The notes under the pieces are model-generated. The model saw only the letters and a program-made list of their open reading frames with translations, made no database searches and had not been told where the DNA came from. A stretch of DNA of 64,000 bases, from positions 62,001 through 126,000 of the forward strand of contig JAZUAU010000015.1 in the NCBI GenBank assembly GCA_045638145.1, in the 5' to 3' direction. Source of the stretch: SFWF01 sp045638145. Its GTDB lineage: Bacteria; Bacillota; Clostridia; Oscillospirales; Acutalibacteraceae. The position numbers were made by a program, and so were the translations under genes. Shown here piece by piece: positions 1 to 9,136 of the stretch (position 1 is its first letter; every line of letters starts with the position of its first letter).

Positions 1-1626
1 ATTTTGATTAGGAAGTGCAATATCGGCTGTAACCGTGTGCTCTAAAATTTCGGTCGAACGGTAATTATCGGGGTCGTGGCTATACCATTTTTCGGGTTCA
101 CCCGCCGAAACCTCCGAAACAACATTATAGTTCTCATCAAGGACAGCAAAGCCGGACTTAAGGTTAAATGCTGCCGCAAAACCATAGTTCTTAAGGGTAA
201 GTTTTGCGGTTTTTCCGTCAAACTCGAAATCCTGCGCGGAGATTCTATATCCCAAATGGTCGCGAACGAACTCGTAAGGATTACGGTGTACCTGGTTGCC
301 GTCTTCATCGCAGAACCAAGCAGGATCGTAAATAATTCCTTCAGCATTAAGCATTTCGGGGGTAACGGTTTCGTTCTTAATCCAGCGACCCATTGTTGAA
401 TCTAACGGCACCAATTTTCCTTCTTCATTTTTAAAGTGCTCAAATCTTGCTTCAACAAAACCATTCCATTGGCTCATTGTAACGTAATGCTGATGAGCAA
501 CTTCTTTTATGATATCCATGCCCGTTGGTACTCTATCAGGACGGTGTATAGCCATATTATGGAACATTTCGCCCGACTGCGGAGTATACGCAGAGGTCTG
601 ACAAACATATTCCCACCAGTCGTTTTTAACGTGAGTTCCGCCGCCATCAGCCTCGGGGCATTTATGCTCCCCTGCGACAGTATCAAAGTTGTGTTTATAC
701 TGGTAACAGCCCGAACACCAGCCGTAATTCTCAGTTTCTCCAAACATACCATCGTTATTGAAGCCGATAATATCAGCATACTTGTAACCGGGGTCGTGCT
801 CTAACAGGTCAAGCTTATACTTTGGCATACGGACAGTATAGTAAAAATCGTTGGGCACACAAAGCTTTTCAACAACCGCCTTGATTATTGTATCATAATT
901 AACTACAGGATACTGATAATTATATGCCTGCTCTCCGCCCGACGCGATAAAGCCGGATGACAGTTTATGGATAATATCCTTATTTTTTTCAATAAAAGGC
1001 ACTAACTGGTCAATATGAGCAAGCATATTTTCTTCACTTGCTCCGTAAACTTCATGCTTTTTACGGTTTTCTTCGCTTACATGCCAGTTATACTGAACTC
1101 CGTGATAACCGTAGCGGAAAAGCACCTTACAATTACGCTCGCGGCACTTCTTGAAAAATACATCTACAATATCAAGACAAATCTGGGGTATTTTCTCTTT
1201 GGGACCGACCCCAAGAAAAGTTCCCTGAAGAAGAATTAACTTCGGAACATAATCGGTATTTGCATCGATAAAGAACCAGTTATCGAGCATATAGTCAATA
1301 ATCCTTTCGTTCTCACGAACAGGAATGTTTTGGAAGCAACAATAAACACTGTGCTTACCAAGACACTTGGAATTGTTATTAATGGTAGCCTTTCCGTCAC
1401 CGTGGTAATAAATAAGGTCGCAATGGTCGCATGGCTTTGTCGGATCAGCCGGGTCCTTATGCACGGGAGCGATTGTCAGCGGCATTGTTGTTCTGAAGCC
1501 GCGGTCGGGGTTTTTAAAAAGAAGAATATCATTTGTTCTGCCTGCGATAGAACCTTCTATTCCCGAGGGATGCTTGCGCTCTTCACCCGCATATAATGGT
1601 TTGTACTGTATTTTTTTAAATGACAT
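1..1626 (-). CDS. DUF4874/DUF4832-like putative glycan-active protein, no signal peptide (C-terminus cut by window edge)
   Basis: The reading frame is open from an ATG at 1626, with GAGGTG just upstream, to the window edge; 542 residues are visible and about 30-40 are missing compared with the two paralogues next door. It carries the same landmarks: NPDRGFRT near residue 39, LFRYGYHGVQ, LSSGFIASGGEQAYNYQYP, GFNNDGMFGE and the C-terminal GYRI/LKNYGFAAAF sandwich region. These resemble DUF4874 (NPxRGF) followed by DUF4832, families associated with TIM-barrel carbohydrate proteins, which I recall rather than have searched. It starts 23 bases after the upstream gene ends, so the two are co-transcribed. 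Unlike both paralogues it begins MSFKKIQYKP with no hydrophobic leader or lipobox, so it is probably cytosolic. The exact substrate is unknown. Confidence 0.75.
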   Translation of the reverse strand, partial: MSFKKIQYKPLYAGEERKHPSGIEGSIAGRTNDILLFKNPDRGFRTTMPLTIAPVHKDPADPTKPCDHCDLIYYHGDGKATINNNSKCLGKHSVYCCFQNIPVRENERIIDYMLDNWFFIDANTDYVPKLILLQGTFLGVGPKEKIPQICLDIVDVFFKKCRERNCKVLFRYGYHGVQYNWHVSEENRKKHEVYGASEENMLAHIDQLVPFIEKNKDIIHKLSSGFIASGGEQAYNYQYPVVNYDTIIKAVVEKLCVPNDFYYTVRMPKYKLDLLEHDPGYKYADIIGFNNDGMFGETENYGWCSGCYQYKHNFDTVAGEHKCPEADGGGTHVKNDWWEYVCQTSAYTPQSGEMFHNMAIHRPDRVPTGMDIIKEVAHQHYVTMSQWNGFVEARFEHFKNEEGKLVPLDSTMGRWIKNETVTPEMLNAEGIIYDPAWFCDEDGNQVHRNPYEFVRDHLGYRISAQDFEFDGKTAKLTLKNYGFAAAFNLKSGFAVLDENYNVVSEVSAGEPEKWYSHDPDNYRSTEILEHTVTADIALPNQN

Positions 1627-1649
1627 AAATAACACCTCTGTCAAAAAGA

Positions 1650-3473
1650 TTATTTATTAAATGTGTAAAGAACATTATATCCATCGCCAACAAAGGGCAC
1701 CGAGTCTACAGCGTTACTGAGTCTTGCATACTGATCCATATCATTCTTAAGATAGAATGCAAGATAATATGTTTCTCCGTCATCGGGAGCAGAGATTTCA
1801 GCCTCAACAATATGCTCAAGCACTTCATCACTTGTATAGTCCTCGGGGTCATGGCTGTACCAAGCTTCCGGATTCCCAGCCTTAACACTTGTAACAAGGT
1901 TATAATCTTCGTCAAGAATTGCAAAGCCCGATTCAAGACCAAATGCTGCTGCAAAGCCATAGTTTTTAAGCGTAATCTTAACTCTTGGACCCTGCTTTTC
2001 TAAGGACTGCGCCTGTACCCGATAGCCAAGATGGTCGCGGATAAACTCGAATGGATTACGGTAAACCTCGTTACCATCTTCATCGTAAAACCAAGCCGGA
2101 TCATAAACTATATTATTTTCCTTTAGCCAATCTTCTGTGATTTGCTCATCGTTTATCCAACGTTGCATTACAGTATCTGCGGCTATTTGCTTGCCATTCT
2201 CAGATTTGTATCCAGCTTCGATATAGCTATTCCACTGACTCAGGGTTGTATAGCGGTGGTGAGCTAATTGAAGAATTGCTTCCGCACCTGATATGAAGAC
2301 ATCGCTTTTCTGGAGATTGTGAAACATTTCTCCAGATTGAGGTGTATAAGCAGCGGTTTTATTAACATACTCCCACCAATCATTAGGTACGTGGGAATTT
2401 TTATTAGCACATTCACCGCTCGCTTTAAAATCGTGATTATACTGAAAACAGCTCGAATGCCAGCCATAGCGGTCCTGCTCACCGTAAAAAGCGTCATTGT
2501 TGTAGCCGATTAAATGAGAATACTCATAATCGGGCTCATCTTCCAGCAATCCCAACTTGTAAGACGGCTCTCTTACAGTAAAGTACAGTCCGTAAGGAAC
2601 GCATATATTCTCAATTACAGCCTTAAATACATTGGTGTAGTTTACTACGGGATACTGATAATTATACGCTTGCTCGCCGCCCGAGCCAATAAAGCCACTC
2701 GACATTTTATGAATTACATCAAGATTTTCCCCTATATATGGTGCAAGCTGCTTTATGTGAGCAATCATCGTCTCTTCGGTCGCACCATATTTTAGATGTT
2801 GAGCTTTGTTCGCATCATTTAACTGCCAATTAAGCTGAACTCCGTGGTAACCGTATCGGAACAGTATTCTAATTCCGCTTTTTCGGCAATTGTCAAAGAA
2901 AATGTCAAGTGATTCAAATATGTAATCAGGCAAAGTATTGCTCTTGTTGCAACCTAAAAAAGTTCCCTGCATAAGAAGAAGCTTTGCATTATAGTCAGTT
3001 TTGCCTGTTTTAAGATAAACAAGCTGGAAGCTGTAATCAATAGCTCTTTTCTTAGTTTCATAGTCAAGATTACCGTAAACATATCTAACATCGTGTGTGC
3101 ACTTAGAGGCGGAATTATAACTGACCCGTCCTTTAGAATCTCTTTTTATAAGGTCGCAGGTGTTAGAGGTTTTGGACGAATCATTCGGGTCGGGATGCTC
3201 AGGAATGACAACAAGTGGAATGGTCGTTCTGAAACCACGGTCAGGGTTATTATAAAGTAAAACGTCATTAGTTCTTCCCTTAATACCGCCAACAATCTTC
3301 TCGTTATACTGAGCTGCACCTGCGCTTAGCGGCTCATATTCAAACGTTTCAATTAGATAATTCTCATAACTCTCCGAAGACGAAGCTGCGGCTTCCTCTC
3401 TTTTGTCGGTACAGCCAATAAAAGAAGCTACCAAAGCTAAAACAAGAATTAACGATAAAACTTTAACTTTCAT
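1650..3473 (-). CDS. DUF4874/DUF4832-like lipoprotein
   Basis: About 607 residues from an ATG at 3473 behind GAGG; a GTG two codons earlier overlaps the ribosome site and is less likely. The leader MKVKVLSLILVLALVASFIG ends in the lipobox SFIGC, so the mature protein should be lipid-anchored outside the membrane. NPDRGFRT lies near residue 80, followed by FRYGYHGVQ, SSGFIGSGGEQAYNYQYP, a GYNNDAFYGE segment and a C-terminal beta-rich module (LKNYGFAAAFGLESGFA). This pattern fits a DUF4874 barrel followed by DUF4832. It shares long identical stretches with the genes on both sides, indicating tandem duplication. The role is inferred to be binding or cleaving a glycan at the cell surface. Confidence 0.8.
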   Translation of the reverse strand: MKVKVLSLILVLALVASFIGCTDKREEAAASSSESYENYLIETFEYEPLSAGAAQYNEKIVGGIKGRTNDVLLYNNPDRGFRTTIPLVVIPEHPDPNDSSKTSNTCDLIKRDSKGRVSYNSASKCTHDVRYVYGNLDYETKKRAIDYSFQLVYLKTGKTDYNAKLLLMQGTFLGCNKSNTLPDYIFESLDIFFDNCRKSGIRILFRYGYHGVQLNWQLNDANKAQHLKYGATEETMIAHIKQLAPYIGENLDVIHKMSSGFIGSGGEQAYNYQYPVVNYTNVFKAVIENICVPYGLYFTVREPSYKLGLLEDEPDYEYSHLIGYNNDAFYGEQDRYGWHSSCFQYNHDFKASGECANKNSHVPNDWWEYVNKTAAYTPQSGEMFHNLQKSDVFISGAEAILQLAHHRYTTLSQWNSYIEAGYKSENGKQIAADTVMQRWINDEQITEDWLKENNIVYDPAWFYDEDGNEVYRNPFEFIRDHLGYRVQAQSLEKQGPRVKITLKNYGFAAAFGLESGFAILDEDYNLVTSVKAGNPEAWYSHDPEDYTSDEVLEHIVEAEISAPDDGETYYLAFYLKNDMDQYARLSNAVDSVPFVGDGYNVLYTFNK

Positions 3474-3500
3474 ATACACCTCACAAACATAATTTTTTTA

Positions 3501-3528
3501 ATTATACCATAAACGCTAATAATTACAA
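3501..3528 (-). promoter_or_regulatory. Promoter of the 3473-to-1 gene pair
   Basis: On the minus strand TTGTAA (3528-3523) is followed after 16 bases by TATAAT (3506-3501). The same TTGTAA-16-TATAAT layout, with the sequence TTGTAATTA, occurs before the glycosidase gene that starts at 8710. Confidence 0.55.
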
Positions 3529-3593
3529 TGGAAAATATGGTAATAATATTTGAAAAATTACAATATTTTACTAACCACTAGTATTAAATTGCT

Positions 3594-3632
3594 ACAAAAA
3601 AAGGCTTCGGTAAATATAACACCGAAGCCTTT
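3594..3632 (-). terminator. Rho-independent terminator after the 5336-3639 lipoprotein gene
   Basis: An 11-base-pair stem (AAGGCTTCGGT with its complement, 3601-3611 and 3621-3631) with a 9-base loop is followed on the minus strand by a run of T. It separates the first paralogue from the other two, which have their own promoter. Confidence 0.85.
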
Positions 3633-3638
3633 GAATAA

Positions 3639-5336
3639 TTACTTAATTTCTACCGAGCAAAGGATGTTATATCCATCTCCCTCATAGGTCATATCATTTG
3701 CAACACAAGCAAAATCATTCATGTCATTCTTAAGATAGAAAGCAATGTGGTATTTACCGGCTTCACTCGGAAGTGCAAGGTCAGCAGATATATTATAAGT
3801 AATAAGATCTTCCAGAACGCTAGAGTTCCTTTCAGTTGTATAGTAATCGGGTGCAAGACCATACCACTTTTCAGGGTCGCCCGCCTCGACGCTTGTTACA
3901 AGATTGTACTTGCTGTCAAGAACTGCAAATCCACTATTCATGCAGAATGCGGCAGAGAAACCGTAATTCTTAATGTCTAAGGATACGTTTACAGAGCCGT
4001 CCTTCTTGACGGTTCCAGAAACGCTTGCTTTTTCAATCTTAATTCTGTAGCCGAGGTGGTCACGGATAAACTCATAAGGATTGCGGTGTATTTCACTACC
4101 GTTTTCATGAGTGAACCAAGCAGGATCGTAAGGAATACCTGCGCCATCGAGAATTTCAGGGGTAATAGTCTCATTTTCAATCCAGCGGGACATTACATTA
4201 TCTTTACCGTAATTCTCTCCAAGTGTGTGCCATTGACTCATTGTGTTATATCTGAAATGAGCAAGCTCTTTAATAACCTCAAGACCGGTGGGAACAGTAT
4301 CGTTTCCATTACCCTTAATATATGAACCGTTAACAAGCATTTCGCCCGATTGCGGAGTCAAATATCCTGTTTTTATTACATAACTCCACCAGTCATTCGG
4401 GAAATGCTCTCTGAAATGGCATTGCTCCTCTTCTCTTGTTCCGGTGTGACCCATCTGCCAGCAGCCTGAGTTCCAATTGGGATTTGTCTGTTCACCCCAG
4501 ATTGCGTCATTATTATAACCAATCATATCCGCATATTTAAAATTGGGGTCTGCTTCTAGAAGGTCAAGCTTGTATTTAGGCATACGAACCGTGTAATAGA
4601 AACCATTGGGTATGCACAGTTTTTCAATAATAGCAGTCACTACGGTATTGTAGTTTACCAAAGGATACTGATAAGCATACGCCATCTCACCGCCCATTCC
4701 GATAAAGCCTGAGGAGAGCTTATGTATGCAATCTTTGTTCTTTGCAATAAAGGGTGCCAACTGGTCAATATGGCGAAGCATAATTTCCTCTGTCGCACAA
4801 ATCTTTGCAAGCTCTATTTTAGACTGCTCGTCACGTCTGTGGTCCCACTTGATTGCACCGTGATAACCGACACGGAAAATTCCTTTGACACTGTACAATC
4901 TACAATAATCAAAGAATATATCAAGAACATCTAAAGCGCCCTGAGAAATATCTTTGTCACGATAGTCAGCAAGGCTTATGTACATAATAATTAGCTTCGG
5001 CTTATAGATTTTTCCTGGGAGATAAAGATCAAAGAGTTGCTGCATCTTATTACGGTTAACTGCTTCACCATCAGATACACATAGTGTTCTCCAATCGGTC
5101 TCTTTACCTGTCTTTTGCTCCTTGATGCCAAGCACCATTTCGGTACGGTAGCCCCTATCCGGGTTATCATCAAGATAACTGCTCAGGTTTCCGGGTAAGT
5201 CATTATAAGTAAAGGACTGATCAATTGCATAACCCGTGTCTTCTTCGTTGCCACTCTTTTTGCATCCGACTGCTCCAATGGAGAGAATAATAATCAATGC
5301 AAGAATAACTGAACAAAGCTTAATTATACTTTTCAT
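3639..5336 (-). CDS. DUF4874/DUF4832-like lipoprotein
   Basis: 565 residues from the ATG at 5336, which has AAGGAG seven bases upstream; a TTG start nine codons earlier is in frame but has no ribosome site. The leader ends in the lipobox GAVGC, giving a surface lipoprotein. Landmarks are NPDRGYRTEM near residue 60, FRVGYHGAIKW, LSSGFIGMGGEMAYAYQYP, GYNNDAIWGEQ, and a C-terminal sandwich with IKNYGFSAAFCMNSGFAVLD. It is the most divergent of the three tandem paralogues. It is transcribed away from the AraC regulator at 5842, which may control it. Function is inferred from family resemblance only: extracellular glycan binding or hydrolysis. Confidence 0.8.
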   Translation of the reverse strand: MKSIIKLCSVILALIIILSIGAVGCKKSGNEEDTGYAIDQSFTYNDLPGNLSSYLDDNPDRGYRTEMVLGIKEQKTGKETDWRTLCVSDGEAVNRNKMQQLFDLYLPGKIYKPKLIIMYISLADYRDKDISQGALDVLDIFFDYCRLYSVKGIFRVGYHGAIKWDHRRDEQSKIELAKICATEEIMLRHIDQLAPFIAKNKDCIHKLSSGFIGMGGEMAYAYQYPLVNYNTVVTAIIEKLCIPNGFYYTVRMPKYKLDLLEADPNFKYADMIGYNNDAIWGEQTNPNWNSGCWQMGHTGTREEEQCHFREHFPNDWWSYVIKTGYLTPQSGEMLVNGSYIKGNGNDTVPTGLEVIKELAHFRYNTMSQWHTLGENYGKDNVMSRWIENETITPEILDGAGIPYDPAWFTHENGSEIHRNPYEFIRDHLGYRIKIEKASVSGTVKKDGSVNVSLDIKNYGFSAAFCMNSGFAVLDSKYNLVTSVEAGDPEKWYGLAPDYYTTERNSSVLEDLITYNISADLALPSEAGKYHIAFYLKNDMNDFACVANDMTYEGDGYNILCSVEIK

Positions 5337-5400
5337 AGTATTTCTCCTTCCAATTGTTTCCAATTAAGAAAATAATTAACGACCAATTGTCATTATTAAC

Positions 5401-5429
5401 ATTATAATGGTAACAAATCGTTTTGTAAA
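5401..5429 (-). promoter_or_regulatory. Promoter of the 5336 lipoprotein gene
   Basis: Minus-strand TTTACA (5429-5424), a 17-base spacer and TATAAT (5406-5401) lie about 65 bases before the start codon. Confidence 0.6.
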
Positions 5430-5778
5430 TATACTATCTGCTCATATTTGTAACAAAATCAGAAATTATTCGCTTGATAATAAAGTAAGCAAATATATTA
5501 TATCGGTTATTGAGCTTATTCTTTTACTAAACTCCATAATCTTTTATAAACATTTTTACTCGTTTTTATTGTGATAATTTCTTGATGTGAATGCAACTTA
5601 GACCTATACGCCATTTAACAATTGTACATTTTAAAGCAATTTAATATATTTATAATTTAAGTTTGTATAATATTTTTATAAATTATAATAAATTTTACCA
5701 ATTTGTGCAAATGAACGCGTATTTATATTTAAATAAACATAAATATACTAGTATTTTTTAACAAACTGCACAAATCGA
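5430..5778. other. AT-rich divergent intergenic region with candidate operator half-sites
   Basis: No gene is seen in this stretch between the two divergent promoters. It is very AT-rich. ATTTGTGCA at 5701-5709 and its inverse TGCACAAAT at 5767-5775 form a widely spaced inverted pair; the second touches the -35 region of the AraC gene. Similar copies lie before the transporter operon (21193-21202) and the GPH symporter gene (59241-59254), so this is a candidate shared regulator site. Confidence 0.4.
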
Positions 5779-5808
5779 TTGACATTTTGTACTATATTGT
5801 GCTATAAT
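5779..5808 (+). promoter_or_regulatory. Promoter of the AraC-family gene at 5842
   Basis: TTGACA (5779-5784), an 18-base spacer and TATAAT (5803-5808), about 33 bases before the GTG start. Confidence 0.7.
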
Positions 5809-5841
5809 CCAATATAAGATAGAGTAAAGGAGCGTTATACT

Positions 5842-6798
5842 GTGCAGAAAGAATTACTACCAAATATCTCTAATAAGATTATTTCTATTAAACATCTTAT
5901 TTCTATTGCCAGAAAACACTCAACACACTCTGAAAATCCCGATAAGGGTGATACTCTTAATAATTATTGGAATTTCATATTTGTTGAAAGTGGAACAGCT
6001 GTCGTTACGGTGGGTGATAAAAACTATATAATTGAAAGCGGACACATTATTTTTATTTTTCCCAACCAATTTCACTACATACACTCTGCCGACGACTCAA
6101 CAGTCTCATACATAAGTTGTTCATTTATTTCAGACTCGACTATACTACTCAGCCTTAAAAATGGTCCTATAAGATGCAGCGAAAAAGATTATTCATATCT
6201 TTTAACCGCACTTAATTCAGCCTACTCTGCACTTTCGTTATATAAAGAAGTTTCCAATTACAACTACAAAGATACATATCAACCTCAGCTTGCGCAAAAA
6301 CTTCAAGTTGCATATAACAGCATAGAAATTTTTATTATTATTGTTTCTAACAATAAACCTACCGAGACTCCTAAGGAAACACACAAGCAAACACGCCACG
6401 CTAATATTACAGCAGGTGTTGAAGAGTATCTTGCAGAACGCGTGCGAGAAACAATTTCTCTTCAAGATACTGCTCAGCATTTTGGCTACAGTGTTTCCAA
6501 TATTCAGAAAATATTCAAAGCGGTTACTGGACAAAGCATTATTGTTTATTTCAATAAGCTTAAACTTGAGGAAGCGAAAAAGTTAATTGCCGAAAACAAT
6601 ATGACCTTCTCACAAATTGCTAGCTACCTCGGATATTCTAACCCGAACTATTTCTCACGAATATTCAAGACAACAGTTGGAATGACTCCAACCGAATATG
6701 CAAACCTACACCAAAAAAAGTTAGCAGATACAATTGGTCCAGCTAAAAAAATTAAGCAAGCTCCCCGTCCTCAAAAAAATCTAAAAAAGCAAAAATAA
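5842..6798 (+). CDS. AraC-family transcriptional regulator with N-terminal cupin-like sensor
   Basis: 318 residues from a GTG start with AAAGGAG nine bases upstream. Residues about 30-110 look like the cupin-type sugar-sensing domain of AraC regulators (WNFIFVESGTAVVTVGDKNY, then GHIIFIFPNQFHYIHS). Residues about 195-290 hold the paired helix-turn-helix DNA-binding domain; SQIASYLGYSNPNYFSRIFK and GMTPTEY are the classic signature of the second helix-turn-helix. The tail is lysine-rich. It is divergent from the lipoprotein gene at 5336 and beside a glycosidase gene, which suggests local control of the glycan locus. The ligand is not visible from sequence. Confidence 0.9.
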   Translation: MQKELLPNISNKIISIKHLISIARKHSTHSENPDKGDTLNNYWNFIFVESGTAVVTVGDKNYIIESGHIIFIFPNQFHYIHSADDSTVSYISCSFISDSTILLSLKNGPIRCSEKDYSYLLTALNSAYSALSLYKEVSNYNYKDTYQPQLAQKLQVAYNSIEIFIIIVSNNKPTETPKETHKQTRHANITAGVEEYLAERVRETISLQDTAQHFGYSVSNIQKIFKAVTGQSIIVYFNKLKLEEAKKLIAENNMTFSQIASYLGYSNPNYFSRIFKTTVGMTPTEYANLHQKKLADTIGPAKKIKQAPRPQKNLKKQK

Positions 6799-6830
6799 AA
6801 ATGAACCTTCAATATGAAGGTTCATTTTTT
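6797..6830. terminator. Bidirectional terminator between convergent genes
   Basis: The stem AAAAATGAACCTTC / GAAGGTTCATTTTT with loop AATAT has A-runs and T-runs on both sides, so it can end the AraC transcript (+) and the glycosidase transcript (-). Confidence 0.9.
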
Positions 6831-6832
6831 TA

Positions 6833-8710
6833 TTACTCTTCAATGCTGTAAGTGAGTTCTTTGTAGTTAACAGTAACCTTAATTCCGTTAGAAAAGGTTG
6901 TCCTTTGAATGGTATAATCATCAGATAAAAACTCGTGATTGGTCATTTCAGCAAACATAACCTTTTCATGAAGTGCCGATAACTTATCTATCTTCTTGAT
7001 ATCTTCCTCGTCTGAATCAATGGCAAGATATCCAGCTCCACCGTTGAGCATTGCATCAAGGAATCTGTATTCGGGGAGTTCGTTCTTCTTGTCGTAACCT
7101 ACTCTGAGCATCCAAGGAATCATAAAGGAATCATGATAAATAAGATTGAGAATCGGAACCTCAATACCAAACTCTTCAACAAATCTGCCCTTGCTGCTAT
7201 ATTCGGCTCTGTAAGGTGCGTGATGGCAAAGAACCATAGTGGGAGCGAATGCATCTACGCCGCACTCGGAACTTATAATGATACCGCGAGAGCCAAGCGA
7301 CGACATACATCTTCTGCGAAGATTCATACATTCTTCCTTTGTCATTTTGTGCATAGGATCTGAGCACTCGTCAAGCTTAGAAGCCGCATAAACATCAAGA
7401 TATACCGCATCAGGTTTAAATCCCATTTCTTCGAGCATATCATAGTTTCTGTCGATATAATGCTCGTGAAGGGTCTGACAAAGGAAATGCTGGTCACCGC
7501 CATTCCATGTGCAGTCATGAGGCATTCTTCCGAAAGCATCCTTAACAGCATTCTTTTCATTATAAGTAGATGCATCCCAATAATAATCTCTGTACTGGTC
7601 GTGAAGCGCAAAGATTATGTTGTTCTTGTTGCAGGTTTGCTTAAGCGCTTTGAGTCCTTCAACACCGCCTGCCTTCTCATGGGGAGGAATTATATCAGGA
7701 TGCTGTTGATCATAGCCGTCAACACCCCAACCGTCAAGGTGCATATATGCTTTTTTAAGTCCCTTCTTGGCAAGTTCTTCAATCTGAAGTCTGCGCTCCT
7801 CAAAGGTATGCAAACGATTATTATACGACGGATCGTTCTTTCTGTAGATACGAGCCTCCGGCTTAATATAGAAAGAAATTTCACTATGAATAACAGGGCA
7901 CCCAGCCATGTCGCGGATGCGGGGATTTGCAAGAGCCTTTTGCTCAAGTGTTACAAAGTCACCCTTTTTGATAAGATACTTTCTGTATTCTTTTGCAAGA
8001 GATACATAAGAAGCATTCTGAAAGAATTCGACGCGTATTCTTCTATTATAATTAATCTTACCGAGAGAAGGCATCCAAATAACCTGGCATCTCGTGGGCA
8101 CCGTTGAATCTCCCTTGTGATTAAACCAATGGCTTGCGTCCCAACGGGTCTCAACGATTGCCTGATATCCATTTCCGTTATCAAGCTGACCAAACCAAGG
8201 GAACGGATTAGATGACTCGGTAAAGTTCAAAAGTCCTTCACGCTTGTAATCTACTCGCATATTACTTGGAATAAGTGCTCCCTGATGACAAGGAACAATC
8301 GTATAAGCCTTTTCATCAGTTCTAACAAAATTAAACGGAGCAGGCCAGTTAATATAAGCTATCTTATTGTTCTCTGTTACAGGAACTAAATCAAAGTAAA
8401 TGCGACCGTTTGTCTTGTGAACCCAAATAAAGGTAGTGTAAGCAAAATCGAAAGTTTCACCGTCAAGCTCAAAATCGCTGTATTCACACTTTAAACCATA
8501 AGAAATTCCGTCTTCATAGATTTCTTTATTTACCTTTTGTGCCTTATTAAAAAACAGGGATTTCAGCTTGCCATCTGATGTCGGAATAACAACGGAACTT
8601 TCGAAATTCGACTCCTGTGTCCAAACCTTACCTCCATTTTCAACAGTAATTGTAGCATTGTCAAGGTTGAAAGAATATTTTATATTATTTATGGTAAATG
8701 TGTTTTTCAT
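6833..8710 (-). CDS. Putative cytosolic glycoside hydrolase, GH129/GH101-like
   Basis: 625 residues without signal peptide; ATG at 8710 behind GGAG. The N-terminal 240 residues look beta-rich (WNHKTNGRIYF-type sandwich), followed by a TIM-barrel core with KKAYMHLDGWG (D326), FALHDQYRDYYWDA, PDAVYLDVYAA (D439) and IIISSECG (E482). The order, the spacing of 43 residues between D439 and E482, and the total length agree with what I recall of bifidobacterial GH129 alpha-N-acetylgalactosaminidase (about 634 residues; D330, D435, E478). That suggests a retaining hydrolase acting on imported alpha-linked amino sugar or related glycans. The family is a proposal; a DUF5696-type or other unclassified barrel is the alternative. 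It lies between the AraC regulator and the transporter operon. Confidence 0.7.
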   Translation of the reverse strand: MKNTFTINNIKYSFNLDNATITVENGGKVWTQESNFESSVVIPTSDGKLKSLFFNKAQKVNKEIYEDGISYGLKCEYSDFELDGETFDFAYTTFIWVHKTNGRIYFDLVPVTENNKIAYINWPAPFNFVRTDEKAYTIVPCHQGALIPSNMRVDYKREGLLNFTESSNPFPWFGQLDNGNGYQAIVETRWDASHWFNHKGDSTVPTRCQVIWMPSLGKINYNRRIRVEFFQNASYVSLAKEYRKYLIKKGDFVTLEQKALANPRIRDMAGCPVIHSEISFYIKPEARIYRKNDPSYNNRLHTFEERRLQIEELAKKGLKKAYMHLDGWGVDGYDQQHPDIIPPHEKAGGVEGLKALKQTCNKNNIIFALHDQYRDYYWDASTYNEKNAVKDAFGRMPHDCTWNGGDQHFLCQTLHEHYIDRNYDMLEEMGFKPDAVYLDVYAASKLDECSDPMHKMTKEECMNLRRRCMSSLGSRGIIISSECGVDAFAPTMVLCHHAPYRAEYSSKGRFVEEFGIEVPILNLIYHDSFMIPWMLRVGYDKKNELPEYRFLDAMLNGGAGYLAIDSDEEDIKKIDKLSALHEKVMFAEMTNHEFLSDDYTIQRTTFSNGIKVTVNYKELTYSIEE

Positions 8711-8755
8711 AGTGTCACGCTCCTAAAGCTAAATAATTTATACATCTACTTATCC

Positions 8756-8783
8756 ATTATATCAAATCTTGTGGTAATTACAA
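8756..8783 (-). promoter_or_regulatory. Promoter of the glycosidase gene
   Basis: Minus-strand TTGTAA (8783-8778), 16 bases, TATAAT (8761-8756), with the start codon about 46 bases further on. Confidence 0.55.
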
Positions 8784-8802
8784 CAATTATTTTAATATAA
8801 AC

Positions 8803-8838
8803 AAAAGAAAAGTATTGAATTTTAAATACTTTTCTTTA
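8803..8838 (-). terminator. Hairpin upstream of the glycosidase promoter, possibly a second terminator
   Basis: A perfect 13-base-pair A/T-rich stem (8804-8816 with 8825-8837) and 8-base loop, followed by TTTGTTT on the minus strand. It could stop any read-through from the transporter operon. Confidence 0.45.
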
Positions 8839-9136
8839 TGGGTTAATTGTTTTATTAAAAGATTTTATTATTGTATACAACCGTAGCCCACTATTTAACG
8901 GAGACTGTTGTTTAGAGCTTTAGCCGTCGTATAGATAGTCGCGACCAGCCACTTCAAAACTGTTAGCAAAAAACGTCAAAGCACTCATATACTTCCCTTT
9001 GAGTATTGATGACAAGATAAGCAAGTTTGTACACATAAAAGCATATAGCATAGCATTATGTTTAATGTGGTACCTCCATCATTATGATACTCCATTACCT
9101 ACGTAACCATAACTATATCGGTACTGGTTGTTTTTT
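8839..9136. other. Intergenic region with no recognised gene
   Basis: About 300 bases between the terminator of the transporter operon and the hairpin at 8803. A 44-codon minus-strand frame (9051-8920) is open but has no ribosome site at a usable distance, so it is not called. The base composition is less AT-rich than the promoter regions nearby, which may mean it is decayed coding sequence. Confidence 0.3.

Noticed and set aside
8920..9051. 44-codon minus-strand open frame in the gap after the DUF5696 operon
   Set aside because: Ribosome site is about 20 bases from the ATG and no promoter is evident; coding status cannot be supported, though decayed coding DNA is possible.
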